The notes beneath the pieces were generated by a model, which was not told the DNA's origin, ran no database searches, and was given only the letters and a program-made list of their open reading frames with translations. A stretch of DNA of 35,222 nucleotides from Bacteroidales bacterium (GTDB lineage Bacteria > Bacteroidota > Bacteroidia > Bacteroidales > UBA932). The translations under genes were made by a program, and so were the position numbers. The stretch spans positions 1-35,222 of the forward strand of contig JAEETO010000013.1 in NCBI GenBank assembly GCA_016290385.1, given 5' to 3'. Of the stretch, positions 1 through 8,332 are shown piece after piece (the stretch's first letter is position 1; every line of letters starts with the position of its first letter).

Positions 1-750
1 GTCTATCCGCCGAAATTTGATCCCGCGAAGAAGTATCCGGCCATCCTCCTTTGCCTCGGCGGCCCCCAGGGCGCCCTTACGCAGGGCTGGTCGTATCGCT
101 GGAACTACCGCCTGATGGCCTCGCAGGGCTACATCGTGATCCTGCCGAACCGCCGCGGCACGACGGCTTTCGGCCAGGAGTGGTGCGAACAGATATCCGG
201 TGACTACATCGGCCAGAACATGCGCGACTATTTCTCGGCGGCTGATGCGCTCAAAGCAGAGCCGTACGTCGGGAAGATGGCGGCCGTGGGCGCCAGCTAC
301 GGCGGTTACTCCGTGTATTATCTGGCGGGCATCCACCAGGGCCGTTTCTCAGCCTTCGTGGCGCACGCCGGCATCTTCAACGAGGAATCGATGTACATGT
401 CAACCGAAGAGATGTGGTTCCCCGACTGGGACAACGGCGGCTGCAAGACGCCCGGCGTCTACATGGCCGGTTCGCCGTGGAGCAAGACACCCGCTTCGGT
501 CCGCCACTACGCCAACTCGCCGCACAAACTCGTCCAGAACTGGGATACCCCGATTCTGGTGACGCACGGCGAACTGGACTACCGCGTGCCCGTTGAGCAG
601 GGCATGTCGGCCTTCAACGCTGCCCAGATGATGGGCGTCCCGTCGAAGATGATCCTCTTCCCCGACGAGAACCACTGGATCCTCAAGCCGCAGAACTCCA
701 TCCACTGGAACCGCGAGTTCTTCGCCTGGCTGGATCAGTACTGCAAGTAA
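1..750 (+). CDS. S9 family peptidase (prolyl oligopeptidase/DPP-like), C-terminal part, truncated by window start
   Basis: Frame open from base 1 (VYPPKFDPAKKYPAILLCLGGPQG...). Ser nucleophile motif GASYGGYS, Asp in HGELDYRVP, His in PDENHW. Confidence 0.9.
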   Translation, partial: VYPPKFDPAKKYPAILLCLGGPQGALTQGWSYRWNYRLMASQGYIVILPNRRGTTAFGQEWCEQISGDYIGQNMRDYFSAADALKAEPYVGKMAAVGASYGGYSVYYLAGIHQGRFSAFVAHAGIFNEESMYMSTEEMWFPDWDNGGCKTPGVYMAGSPWSKTPASVRHYANSPHKLVQNWDTPILVTHGELDYRVPVEQGMSAFNAAQMMGVPSKMILFPDENHWILKPQNSIHWNREFFAWLDQYCK

Positions 751-760
751 ATGCGGAATT

Positions 761-846
761 CCCGTCCACAAAAACCCCTCAAAACGTGGACGGGAGCTTC
801 AAAAACAACGTTCCGTCCACGAAACAGGCCGTTTTCGTGGACGGAA
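761..846. repeat. Tandem pair of intergenic hairpins sharing CGTCCAC/GTGGACG; the second could act as a terminator
   Basis: CCCGTCCAC (761-769)/GTGGACGGG (786-794), then TTCCGTCCACGAAA (811-824)/TTTCGTGGACGGAA (833-846) followed by tcgttttt. Confidence 0.75.
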
Positions 847-873
847 TCGTTTTTAGGATGCCGCCGGGACCGG

Positions 874-2802
874 CTAGCAGAGCTTCAGGAACACCTCAAT
901 GGCCTGGTATTCGGCCATGCCGAGCTCGTCGTAGAGACGGGCGGTGTTCTGGGTACGCTCTTCGGCGCGCTGCCAGAACTCACGGGAGTCGTCGCCCGGG
1001 AACGGAACGATGTCTTTCTGAGACAGGTGGCGGTAGATGGCGTGGCGTTTCATGATTACCTCGTCGGGGCTCAGGGGAACGGCCATGTCCACGCGGCCGA
1101 GCTCCCATTCCATCCAGGCACCGCGGTAGAGCCAGATGTGGGTGTCGGCAATCCATTTGGCACCTTCTTCGCGCAGCTGCTCCACGGCTTCGAGCGCAGC
1201 TTCGGTGCAGACGCGGTGCGTGCCGTGCGGGTCGGCCAGGTCTCCGGCCATGAAGATCATGTGCGGCTTGAGATCGGAGATGAGTTTCTTGATGATGTCG
1301 ACGTCGGCCTGGGTGCGCGGATTCTTCTTGATGCCTCCCGACTCGTAGAACGGAAGGTTGAGGAAGTGTGCGTTGGTGTTGTCGTTCAGGCCGAAGGAAC
1401 GCACGGCGCCACGGGCTTCGCTGCGGCGGATGGCACCTTTGATGGCGAGCAGTTCACGCGGCTCGGGCTCGCCGGGCACCTTGCTGTCGACCAGCGCCTT
1501 GACTTCGGCGAATTTGTCGGCGAAGCCCAGCTGGAAAGCGGCGTCCATGTGCTGGAGCACCACGTCGTCGTGGACAGCCACGTTGCCGGAAGTCTCGTAG
1601 GCCACATGGACGTCGTGGCCCTGGCTGGCCAGACGGATGAAAGTGCCGCCCATCGAGATCACGTCGTCATCCGGATGGGGTGAGAAGATCAGGACGGTCT
1701 TCGGGAACGGTTTGGCTGACACGGGGCGTGTGGCATCGTCGGCGTTGGGCTTGCCACCCGGCCACCCGGTGATGGTATGCTGCAAGTCGTTGAACACGTC
1801 GATGTTGATCTTGTCGTAGGGACCGAATTTTTCGATGAGTTCGTCGAGCGAGTTGTCGAGATAGTCTTTTTCCGTAAGCTTGAGGATGGGCTTGTGGACG
1901 GTCTGGCAGAGCCATACCACGGCGCCGCGGATGAACTTGCGGGTCCAGTCGCAGGGGCCGATGAGCCAGGGGGCGACCACGCGGGTGAGCTGTGCGGCGG
2001 CGTTCTGGTCGACGAAGAAACTGATGTTTTCGTGCTGCTGGAGCAGGGAGGCCGGGCAGGCGGTGGTCGGATTTCCTTCTGCGATGGCTTTCACTGCAGC
2101 GGCTTTGTCTTCTCCCCATGCCATCAGGATGATCTGTTTGGCTGACAGCATCGTGGCGATGCCTACGGTCAGGGCCATGGTCGGGGTGGCGCTGATATCG
2201 CCGAGGAAGAAGCGTGCCTGGCGCTTGCGGGAGGCGTGGGAGAGGCGGACGGCACGGGTACGGCTCTTGGCCGTGGTGCCGGCTTCGTTGAAGCCGACCT
2301 GGCCCTGTTCGCCGATGCCGATCACCAGCAGGTCGAGGCCGCTGGCGATCTTGTCATAGGCGGCGTTGTATTCCGTGACTTTGCCCTGCGGCACGCTGCC
2401 GTCGGGGATATGGATGTTTTCTTCGAGGATGTCCACTTTGTCGAGCAGGGCTTCGTGGAGCAGGCGGTTGCGGCTCTGGCGCTCTTTCCCGGTGGAAGGA
2501 TAATATTCGTCGATCGAAACGACTTCCACGTTTTTGAACGAAACCTCACCACGTTTGTAGCGGCGGGCCAGTTCGTTGTAGAGGGTGATGGGGGTTGAGC
2601 CCGTCGTCAGGCCCAGACGGAAAAGACGTCCCTGGCAGGAACGGATTCCTTCGATGATGATGTCGGCGATGACATTGGAAGCCGGACGCCCGTCTTCGAA
2701 GATGTGGGTCCAGACTTTTTCATAAGAATGAAGGATTCCTTTCGGCAGGTCTTTTTCAATGAGGCCGCCGTCATACGGAAGGGTGAAGTGCTCGCGTTTC
2801 AT
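874..2802 (-). CDS. NagB-like (glucosamine-6-phosphate deaminase-like) domain fused to C-terminal PIG-L family deacetylase domain
   Basis: N-terminal LTTGSTPITLYNEL...IGIGEQGQVGFNEAG; C-terminal FSPHPDDDVISMGGT and DPHGTHR. Start taken at MKREHFTLPYDGG (2802) because a TATCTTTG -7-like element lies at 2830-2823 over the longer ORF start. Confidence 0.88.
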   Translation of the reverse strand: MKREHFTLPYDGGLIEKDLPKGILHSYEKVWTHIFEDGRPASNVIADIIIEGIRSCQGRLFRLGLTTGSTPITLYNELARRYKRGEVSFKNVEVVSIDEYYPSTGKERQSRNRLLHEALLDKVDILEENIHIPDGSVPQGKVTEYNAAYDKIASGLDLLVIGIGEQGQVGFNEAGTTAKSRTRAVRLSHASRKRQARFFLGDISATPTMALTVGIATMLSAKQIILMAWGEDKAAAVKAIAEGNPTTACPASLLQQHENISFFVDQNAAAQLTRVVAPWLIGPCDWTRKFIRGAVVWLCQTVHKPILKLTEKDYLDNSLDELIEKFGPYDKINIDVFNDLQHTITGWPGGKPNADDATRPVSAKPFPKTVLIFSPHPDDDVISMGGTFIRLASQGHDVHVAYETSGNVAVHDDVVLQHMDAAFQLGFADKFAEVKALVDSKVPGEPEPRELLAIKGAIRRSEARGAVRSFGLNDNTNAHFLNLPFYESGGIKKNPRTQADVDIIKKLISDLKPHMIFMAGDLADPHGTHRVCTEAALEAVEQLREEGAKWIADTHIWLYRGAWMEWELGRVDMAVPLSPDEVIMKRHAIYRHLSQKDIVPFPGDDSREFWQRAEERTQNTARLYDELGMAEYQAIEVFLKLC

Positions 2803-2843
2803 GACATGGTTTTTTATCTGCACAAAGATAAGAAAATATGGTT

Positions 2844-2874
2844 TTTGATTTGCGGGGGAAAGTTCGTAACTTTG
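2844..2874 (+). promoter_or_regulatory. Bacteroidota-type promoter TTTG-N19-TAACTTTG for the Xaa-Pro aminopeptidase gene
   Basis: TTTG 2844-2847, 19-nt spacer, TAACTTTG 2867-2874, ATG at 2901. A minus-strand -7-like TATCTTTG also lies at 2830-2823. Confidence 0.6.
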
Positions 2875-2900
2875 AAAAATCTATTCAAAAACCAATCGAT

Positions 2901-4295
2901 ATGTTCGACAAATCCGTCTATATTTCCCGCCGGAAGCGCCTCCTCGAACAGGTGAAGGACGGCGTGATCCTGCTGCTGGGCAACAGCGAAGCCAGCTGCA
3001 ATTACCGTGACAACCAGTATCCGTTCCGCCAGGACAGCAATTTCCTCTATTTCTTCGGTCTCGACAAGCCCGACCTGGCTGCCCTGATCGATGCTGAAAC
3101 GGGTGAAGAGATCATCTTCGGCGACGACGTGGACATAGACGATATCGTCTGGATGGGTCCGCAACCCCTGATGGCCGACCAGGCTGCCGAAGTAGGCGTC
3201 GGAAAGACCGCACCCTTCGCCAAACTGGCTGACTGCCTGAAGGAAGCGCAGCAGAAGGGTCGCACCATCCATTTCCTGCCGCCCTACCGCAACCACAACA
3301 AGATCCTGTTGCACCAGTTGCTGGGAGTTGGATTCGACCAGATGAAACCGGCGGCCAGCGTCAAGCTCATCAAGGCTGTCGTTTCACTCCGCCTGATCAA
3401 GGAGCCCTGCGAAATTGCCGAGATTGACAAGGCCTGTGCCCTTGGCTATACGATGCACGTGGCTGCCATGAAGATGATGCGCCTGGGCATGAAGGAGCAG
3501 GAAGTGGTCGGCATCATGGAAGGCGTAGCCTGCAGCGGAGGTTTGATGTCCTCCTTCCCCACCATCCTCTCGCAGCACGGCGAGACGCTGCACAACCACA
3601 AGCACGACGACATCCTGACCGATGGTCGCCTCTGCGTCGTTGATGCAGGCGCGGAGATCGCTTCGCACTACTGTTCCGACAATACCCGCACCCTGCCCAC
3701 GGGCGGCAAGTTCACCCAGAAGCAGAAGGACGTCTACAATATCGTGCTGGCCGCCAATGACTACGCACGTGAAGCTTCCTTCCCGGGCGTGACTTACCGC
3801 GAAGTACATCTGGGTGCTGCCAAGATCATCGTGCAGGGCCTCAAGAACCTCGGCCTGGTACACGGCGACGTCGACGAGATGGTGGCCGTGGGCGTGCAGG
3901 GACTCTTCATGCCGCACGGCCTGGGCCATAACATGGGCCTCGACGTCCACGACATGGAAGACCTGGGCGAGGACTATGTGGGCTACGATCCCGACCAGAC
4001 CCGCGCCAGACAGCTCGGCCTCGGCTCGCTCCGTATGGCCCGCCGCCTGGTGGCCGGGCACGTGATTACCGACGAGCCGGGCATCTATTTCATTCCCGCC
4101 CTCATCGAAAAATGGAAAAAGGAAGGCCACAACGCCCAGTTCGTCAACTTCGACAAGCTGGAGAGCTACTACGACTTCGGTGGCATCCGCCTCGAAGACG
4201 ACCTGCTCATCACGCCGAAGGGCGCCCGCATCCTCGGCCCGGCCCGCATCCCCATTACCGTTGAAGAAATCGAAAACACAATGTATTCCGACTAA
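2901..4295 (+). CDS. M24B family Xaa-Pro aminopeptidase
   Basis: MFDKSVYISRRKRLLEQVKDGVILLLGN; metal ligands in VVDAGAE, CSDNTRT, MPHGLGHNMGLDVHD, TDEPGIY, IRLEDD. Confidence 0.93.
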   Translation: MFDKSVYISRRKRLLEQVKDGVILLLGNSEASCNYRDNQYPFRQDSNFLYFFGLDKPDLAALIDAETGEEIIFGDDVDIDDIVWMGPQPLMADQAAEVGVGKTAPFAKLADCLKEAQQKGRTIHFLPPYRNHNKILLHQLLGVGFDQMKPAASVKLIKAVVSLRLIKEPCEIAEIDKACALGYTMHVAAMKMMRLGMKEQEVVGIMEGVACSGGLMSSFPTILSQHGETLHNHKHDDILTDGRLCVVDAGAEIASHYCSDNTRTLPTGGKFTQKQKDVYNIVLAANDYAREASFPGVTYREVHLGAAKIIVQGLKNLGLVHGDVDEMVAVGVQGLFMPHGLGHNMGLDVHDMEDLGEDYVGYDPDQTRARQLGLGSLRMARRLVAGHVITDEPGIYFIPALIEKWKKEGHNAQFVNFDKLESYYDFGGIRLEDDLLITPKGARILGPARIPITVEEIENTMYSD

Positions 4296-4296
4296 T

Positions 4297-5673
4297 ATGA
4301 AAAAGACTCTCTTCTCCCTCGCCGCCCTGCTCCTTTTCGTGGCGGCCGGCGCCCAGAGCATCGGCCAGGCCGAACTCAAGGAAATCCAGGGAAGTTTCGT
4401 CAAGGACGCTTCCACCAAAGCCATCCAGAACGCCCTGACCCACGACCGCGACATCAAGTCGTTTACCTATAATCACGAAAAAGACGGCCAGATCGACCAC
4501 TTCTTCAAATATCGCTGCGACGTCAAGGGCATTACCAACCAGCTGAGCTCCGGCCGTTGCTGGATGTTCACTTCGATGAACGTGCTCCGTCCGGGTGTCA
4601 TGAAGCAGCTGGACCTGCGAGAATTCGACTTTTCGCACAACTTCTGCTTCTTCTGGGACCAGTTCGAGAAAGCGAACCTCTTCCTGGAGAATGTCATCGC
4701 CACGGCCGACCGCCCCATTACCGACCGTGACGTGGAATTCTACTTCAAGTCGCCCGTGGCCGATGGCGGCGTGTGGAACCTCTTCTGGGATGTGGCCGAG
4801 AAATACGGTGTCGTGCCGCAGAGCGTGATGCCGGAAACCGAGCACTCCAACAACACCGCCCAGATGCGTGGCGTGCTCAACGAGCTGCTCCGCACGGGTG
4901 GCTGGAACCTTCGCGAAATGATAGCCGGCGGCGCCAAGAAGAAGGCCGTCGAGGCCAAGAAGATTGATATCCTGAAGGAAGTCTACCGCGTGCTGGCACT
5001 CTGCCTCGGCGAGCCTCCGACGGAATTCACCTGGCGCTACAAAGATGCCAAGGGCGAAGTCAAGACCCTCAAGACCACGCCGCTGGAATTCTACAAGAGC
5101 ATCATTCCCGAAAACTACAATCCGGAGACGTACATCATGATCATGAACGATCCGACGCGTGAATACTATAAGGTATATGACATCGCTTCGTACCGCAATA
5201 CCTACGAGGGCATCAACTGGCGCTACCTGAACCTTCCCAATGAGGACATCAAGCCCGCCGCCCTGGCTTCGATCAAGGACAATACCCCGCTCTATATTTC
5301 CTGCGACGTGGGCAAGCAGAGCGACCGAGCAAAAGGCATCATGGACGTGGATTACTACGACTATGCTTCGCTCTTCGGCATTACCCTCGACATGGACAAG
5401 AAGGCCCGCATCCTCACCCGCCAGAGCGGTTCGTCGCATGCCATGACGCTCATCGGCTGCGACACGGATGAGAACGATGTGCCTGTGAAGTGGGAACTCG
5501 AGAACAGCTGGGGCCCGGCTTCCGGCAACCACGGCTACGTGACCTTCACGGACAAATGGTTCGACGAGTATCTGTTCCGCATCGTCATCAATAAGAAATA
5601 TCTCGGCGAAAAGGCCCTCAAGGCCCTGAACAGCAAACCCATCCAGCTCCCCGCTTGGGACTATATGTTCTAA
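4297..5673 (+). CDS. Exported C1-family aminopeptidase (PepC/bleomycin hydrolase-like)
   Basis: Signal peptide MKKTLFSLAALLLFVAAGAQS; Cys in SSGRCWMFTSMN, His in SSHAMTLIG, Asn in ELENSWG; C-terminal PAWD. Confidence 0.92.
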   Translation: MKKTLFSLAALLLFVAAGAQSIGQAELKEIQGSFVKDASTKAIQNALTHDRDIKSFTYNHEKDGQIDHFFKYRCDVKGITNQLSSGRCWMFTSMNVLRPGVMKQLDLREFDFSHNFCFFWDQFEKANLFLENVIATADRPITDRDVEFYFKSPVADGGVWNLFWDVAEKYGVVPQSVMPETEHSNNTAQMRGVLNELLRTGGWNLREMIAGGAKKKAVEAKKIDILKEVYRVLALCLGEPPTEFTWRYKDAKGEVKTLKTTPLEFYKSIIPENYNPETYIMIMNDPTREYYKVYDIASYRNTYEGINWRYLNLPNEDIKPAALASIKDNTPLYISCDVGKQSDRAKGIMDVDYYDYASLFGITLDMDKKARILTRQSGSSHAMTLIGCDTDENDVPVKWELENSWGPASGNHGYVTFTDKWFDEYLFRIVINKKYLGEKALKALNSKPIQLPAWDYMF

Positions 5674-5675
5674 CC

Positions 5676-5702
5676 GTCATTCCGGGCTTGACCCGGAATC
5701 TC
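5676..5702 (+). repeat. Dispersed palindromic element, copy A (GTCATTCCGGGCTTGACCCGGAATCTC)
   Basis: 21-nt core ccgggcttgacccggaatctc (5682-5702) recurs exactly in inverse orientation at 30827-30847. Confidence 0.85.
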
Positions 5703-6176
5703 ATGCTTGTCCTCAAGATAATCGCCGTCATCCTCGGCATCGTCGGCCTCGTGGGATGTATCCTTCCGATACTCCCGGGGCCGCCGTTGTCGTGGATAGG
5801 GCTGCTCCTGGTTTATCTTACCCACCCGGAGGGCATGACCACCGGGTTCCTGATTGCCTGGCTCGTGGTGGCCGTCGTCGTCACGATTCTCGACTATCTC
5901 GTCCCTTCCTGGATCACGCGCACGACCGGCGGCTCGAAGGCCGCAGCGCGTGGTACGCTGGTCGGCATGATCCTGGGCATCATCTTTTTTCCGCCCTGGG
6001 GCATGATCGCTGGCTCTTTCCTGGGCGCACTCGTCTCCGAAATCGTATTCAACGGCCGCGACGTGGCCGGCTCCCTCAAGCCCGCTTTCGGCTCTTTCCT
6101 CGGTTTTCTGCTGAGCACCGGCCTGAAGCTCACCGCCAGCGGCGTGATGCTCTTCTATATCATCAAATTTTTATAG
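5703..6176 (+). CDS. DUF456 domain-containing membrane protein
   Basis: MLVLKIIAVILGIVGLVGCILPILPGPPLSWIGLLLVYL... multi-pass, glycine-rich. The upstream VIPGLTRNL of the longer ORF is repeat DNA, so ATG 5703 is preferred. Confidence 0.85.
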   Translation: MLVLKIIAVILGIVGLVGCILPILPGPPLSWIGLLLVYLTHPEGMTTGFLIAWLVVAVVVTILDYLVPSWITRTTGGSKAAARGTLVGMILGIIFFPPWGMIAGSFLGALVSEIVFNGRDVAGSLKPAFGSFLGFLLSTGLKLTASGVMLFYIIKFL

Positions 6177-6200
6177 ATGCCCGATCAGGTCGGGCATGAC
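6175..6200 (-). repeat. Dispersed palindromic element, copy B (minus strand: GTCATGCCCGACCTGATCGGGCATCT)
   Basis: Same layout as copy A (GTCAT-stem-cYTGA-stem-ATCT), with arms ATGCCCGA 6177-6184/TCGGGCAT 6190-6197. Confidence 0.7.
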
Positions 6201-6205
6201 GAGAC

Positions 6206-6236
6206 AAAAAAAAGCCGCCCGAAGGCGGCTCTTTTC
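6206..6236 (-). terminator. Rho-independent terminator of the SusCD operon, possibly bidirectional
   Basis: AGCCGCC-CGAA-GGCGGCT (6213-6230), with an A8 tract upstream (T8 on minus strand) and CTTTT downstream. Confidence 0.85.
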
Positions 6237-6253
6237 ATGTAAGGAAGTAAGGA

Positions 6254-8329
6254 TTAATCCCAACCCGGGTTCTGGGTGATGTGATAGTCCTTGCCGGTGG
6301 CGGTAGCCTTGTCCTTGTACTGCGAAATCACGTCGGTGCAGATCGGCTCGAGGTAGTTGCGGACAGCCACGTTGAGCGGGTCGCGGTCCTTGATGTTCTG
6401 CGGGATGAGGAAGCCTTCCATCTGGTCGGCGTTGCCGGAGATGTAGACGTTCTTCTCGTCGAACTGGCCGTCGAAGAAGATGCGGTCGCCGAGGACCAGC
6501 TGTCCCTTGTCGTTGTAGCCGGCCACATGCTTGACGCTCACCACGCCCACGTTGCCCTTCACGAGGAGGTTGTATTTGCGTTTCTTGAGCTGCTGGCTCT
6601 TGTCGAGTTCGACCCAGCCGCCGACCAGGAGGTCGGGGTTGTTGGCGCCGAGCATCAGCTCCATCTGGCCCCAGCGGCGGATGTCAAGCACGCGGTACTG
6701 CTCCATGAAGAACTCCATGCGGCGCTCGCGGCGGATCTCCCAGAGGATCGGGCTGACGAACTTGCCGGTCACGGCGTAGGAGTGGCAGGCCTTCTGGGGG
6801 TCGGAGGTACGCTCGGGATCGAAGCTTTCGTTGACCCAGCTGAGCTGCAGCGGGGCGGTCTGCTTCACGCCCTTGGCGATGGCCTGGGCGTCGAGCGGAC
6901 GGGTACGGATGGCGTTGATCGACCTGTCGAGGTCGCTCTGGGTGACGCTCGGGCCGCCGAAGTGCTCTGCGAGCTCGGCCTTGGCTTCAAGCCAGTTCAG
7001 GACGGTCTCGGAGTAGCGGACGCAGGGATAGCCGTTCTCGTTGGTGCAGGAGGCATACTGCGGCGGGCAGGCGGGAGCGCCGTCCACGCCGTAGGTCAAA
7101 CCGGTACGGTCGATGAACTTCTCGACGTAGAGGCCGGTGGCGCTGGAACGAGGCTCATCCCAGAAGGTCGACTCGAAGCGGGCGTCGCGGGTGACCACCA
7201 TGTCCTGCAGTCTCCAGCTCTTGACGTTCTCGACGGTGGAGGAGGAGTAGGGCTTGCCGTCCTGGCAGATCCACGCCTTCAGGGTGGAGAGGTTGCCGGC
7301 CATCGACTGGCCCTCGCCGCCGCCGTTACCGCCGGCATACGAGGCGATGCAGTGCTGGTTGGAAGACTGGATGGTCTTGTTGTAGGTACGGTAGAGGATC
7401 ACTTCCTTGGCCGTGCCGGTCAGCGTGGTGTAGAGGTGTCCGAAGAGCTCGTGGCTCGGGGTGTTGAACGAGAAGTTGCCGTTGTCCATGACGTAGGCGG
7501 CAAACTTCTGTGCGGCCTCCAGGTACTTCTTGGCATGTCCGTCGATGTCGGTGACGGTCTTCATGGCGTCGTCGGTCTTGTGATAGACGTACCAGGTGCC
7601 TTCGAAGAGCATGCAGCGGGAAGCGATGGTACCTACGACGAACTTGTTGACATAGTCGGTACCGTCGTTGGTGCGGACGTTGTCAAGGGCGTAGTTGAAA
7701 TCCTCGAGGCAGGCGTCCATGACCAGGGAGCGCGGGTCGCGGTCCTTGTACTGGTCATCCGGATCGTCGGTGCGGACCACGTGGTCGTAGTACGGCACGT
7801 CGCCGAAGGACTCCACGAAACGGCTGTATTCCCAGCCACGGAAGAAGCGGGCCACGCCGTACCAGTGACGGTACTGCTCGTCGTTGAGACGTCCCTCCTC
7901 CTTCATCGTGTCGAGGCGGTCCATCAGGAGGTTCCACTTGCGGATGTAGGCGAAGTTCCACGGGCCGGCGCCGCGGCGCTGCAGCCAGTAGCCGCGGTAG
8001 CCGTTCTCGGCGCGGTACCAGTTGTCAGCCGGGACGGAAATCAGGATGTTGGCCTGCGTGCCGGTGGTGGTACGGTCGTCGCTCATCTCATAGGAGTAGC
8101 AGGCCGGAGCATAGACGGAACCCCAGTTGTCGGAGTAGCCGCAGAAGTAGGAGCCGTAGGCGCCGTTGACGAACAGGCGGACGTTGTTTTCAGTAGTCCA
8201 GTAGGACCCGTCGTCCATCGAGGTCAGGGCATTGCGGTTCAGAAACTCGTTCGCGTTGCAGCTGACAAGGATCAGCGCGGCGAAAGCTATCAGAATATAT
8301 GATAATCTTTTCATTGTCGTCATGTCCAT
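6254..8329 (-). CDS. SusD/RagB family nutrient-binding outer membrane lipoprotein
   Basis: Lipoprotein signal MKRLSYILIAFAALILVSC (start could be 8314); SusD-like content; directly downstream of a SusC gene. Confidence 0.92.
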   Translation of the reverse strand: MDMTTMKRLSYILIAFAALILVSCNANEFLNRNALTSMDDGSYWTTENNVRLFVNGAYGSYFCGYSDNWGSVYAPACYSYEMSDDRTTTGTQANILISVPADNWYRAENGYRGYWLQRRGAGPWNFAYIRKWNLLMDRLDTMKEEGRLNDEQYRHWYGVARFFRGWEYSRFVESFGDVPYYDHVVRTDDPDDQYKDRDPRSLVMDACLEDFNYALDNVRTNDGTDYVNKFVVGTIASRCMLFEGTWYVYHKTDDAMKTVTDIDGHAKKYLEAAQKFAAYVMDNGNFSFNTPSHELFGHLYTTLTGTAKEVILYRTYNKTIQSSNQHCIASYAGGNGGGEGQSMAGNLSTLKAWICQDGKPYSSSTVENVKSWRLQDMVVTRDARFESTFWDEPRSSATGLYVEKFIDRTGLTYGVDGAPACPPQYASCTNENGYPCVRYSETVLNWLEAKAELAEHFGGPSVTQSDLDRSINAIRTRPLDAQAIAKGVKQTAPLQLSWVNESFDPERTSDPQKACHSYAVTGKFVSPILWEIRRERRMEFFMEQYRVLDIRRWGQMELMLGANNPDLLVGGWVELDKSQQLKKRKYNLLVKGNVGVVSVKHVAGYNDKGQLVLGDRIFFDGQFDEKNVYISGNADQMEGFLIPQNIKDRDPLNVAVRNYLEPICTDVISQYKDKATATGKDYHITQNPGWD

Positions 8330-8332
8330 TGG

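Noticed and set aside
874-1683. 310-aa plus-strand ORF 751-1683 starting right after the S9 peptidase
   Set aside because: It is antisense to the PIG-L domain and runs through the double hairpin; no domain content.
5655-5702. N-terminal extension MGLYVLTVIPGLTRNL of the DUF456 ORF
   Set aside because: VIPGLTRNL is the translation of the palindromic repeat; the membrane protein begins naturally at ATG 5703.
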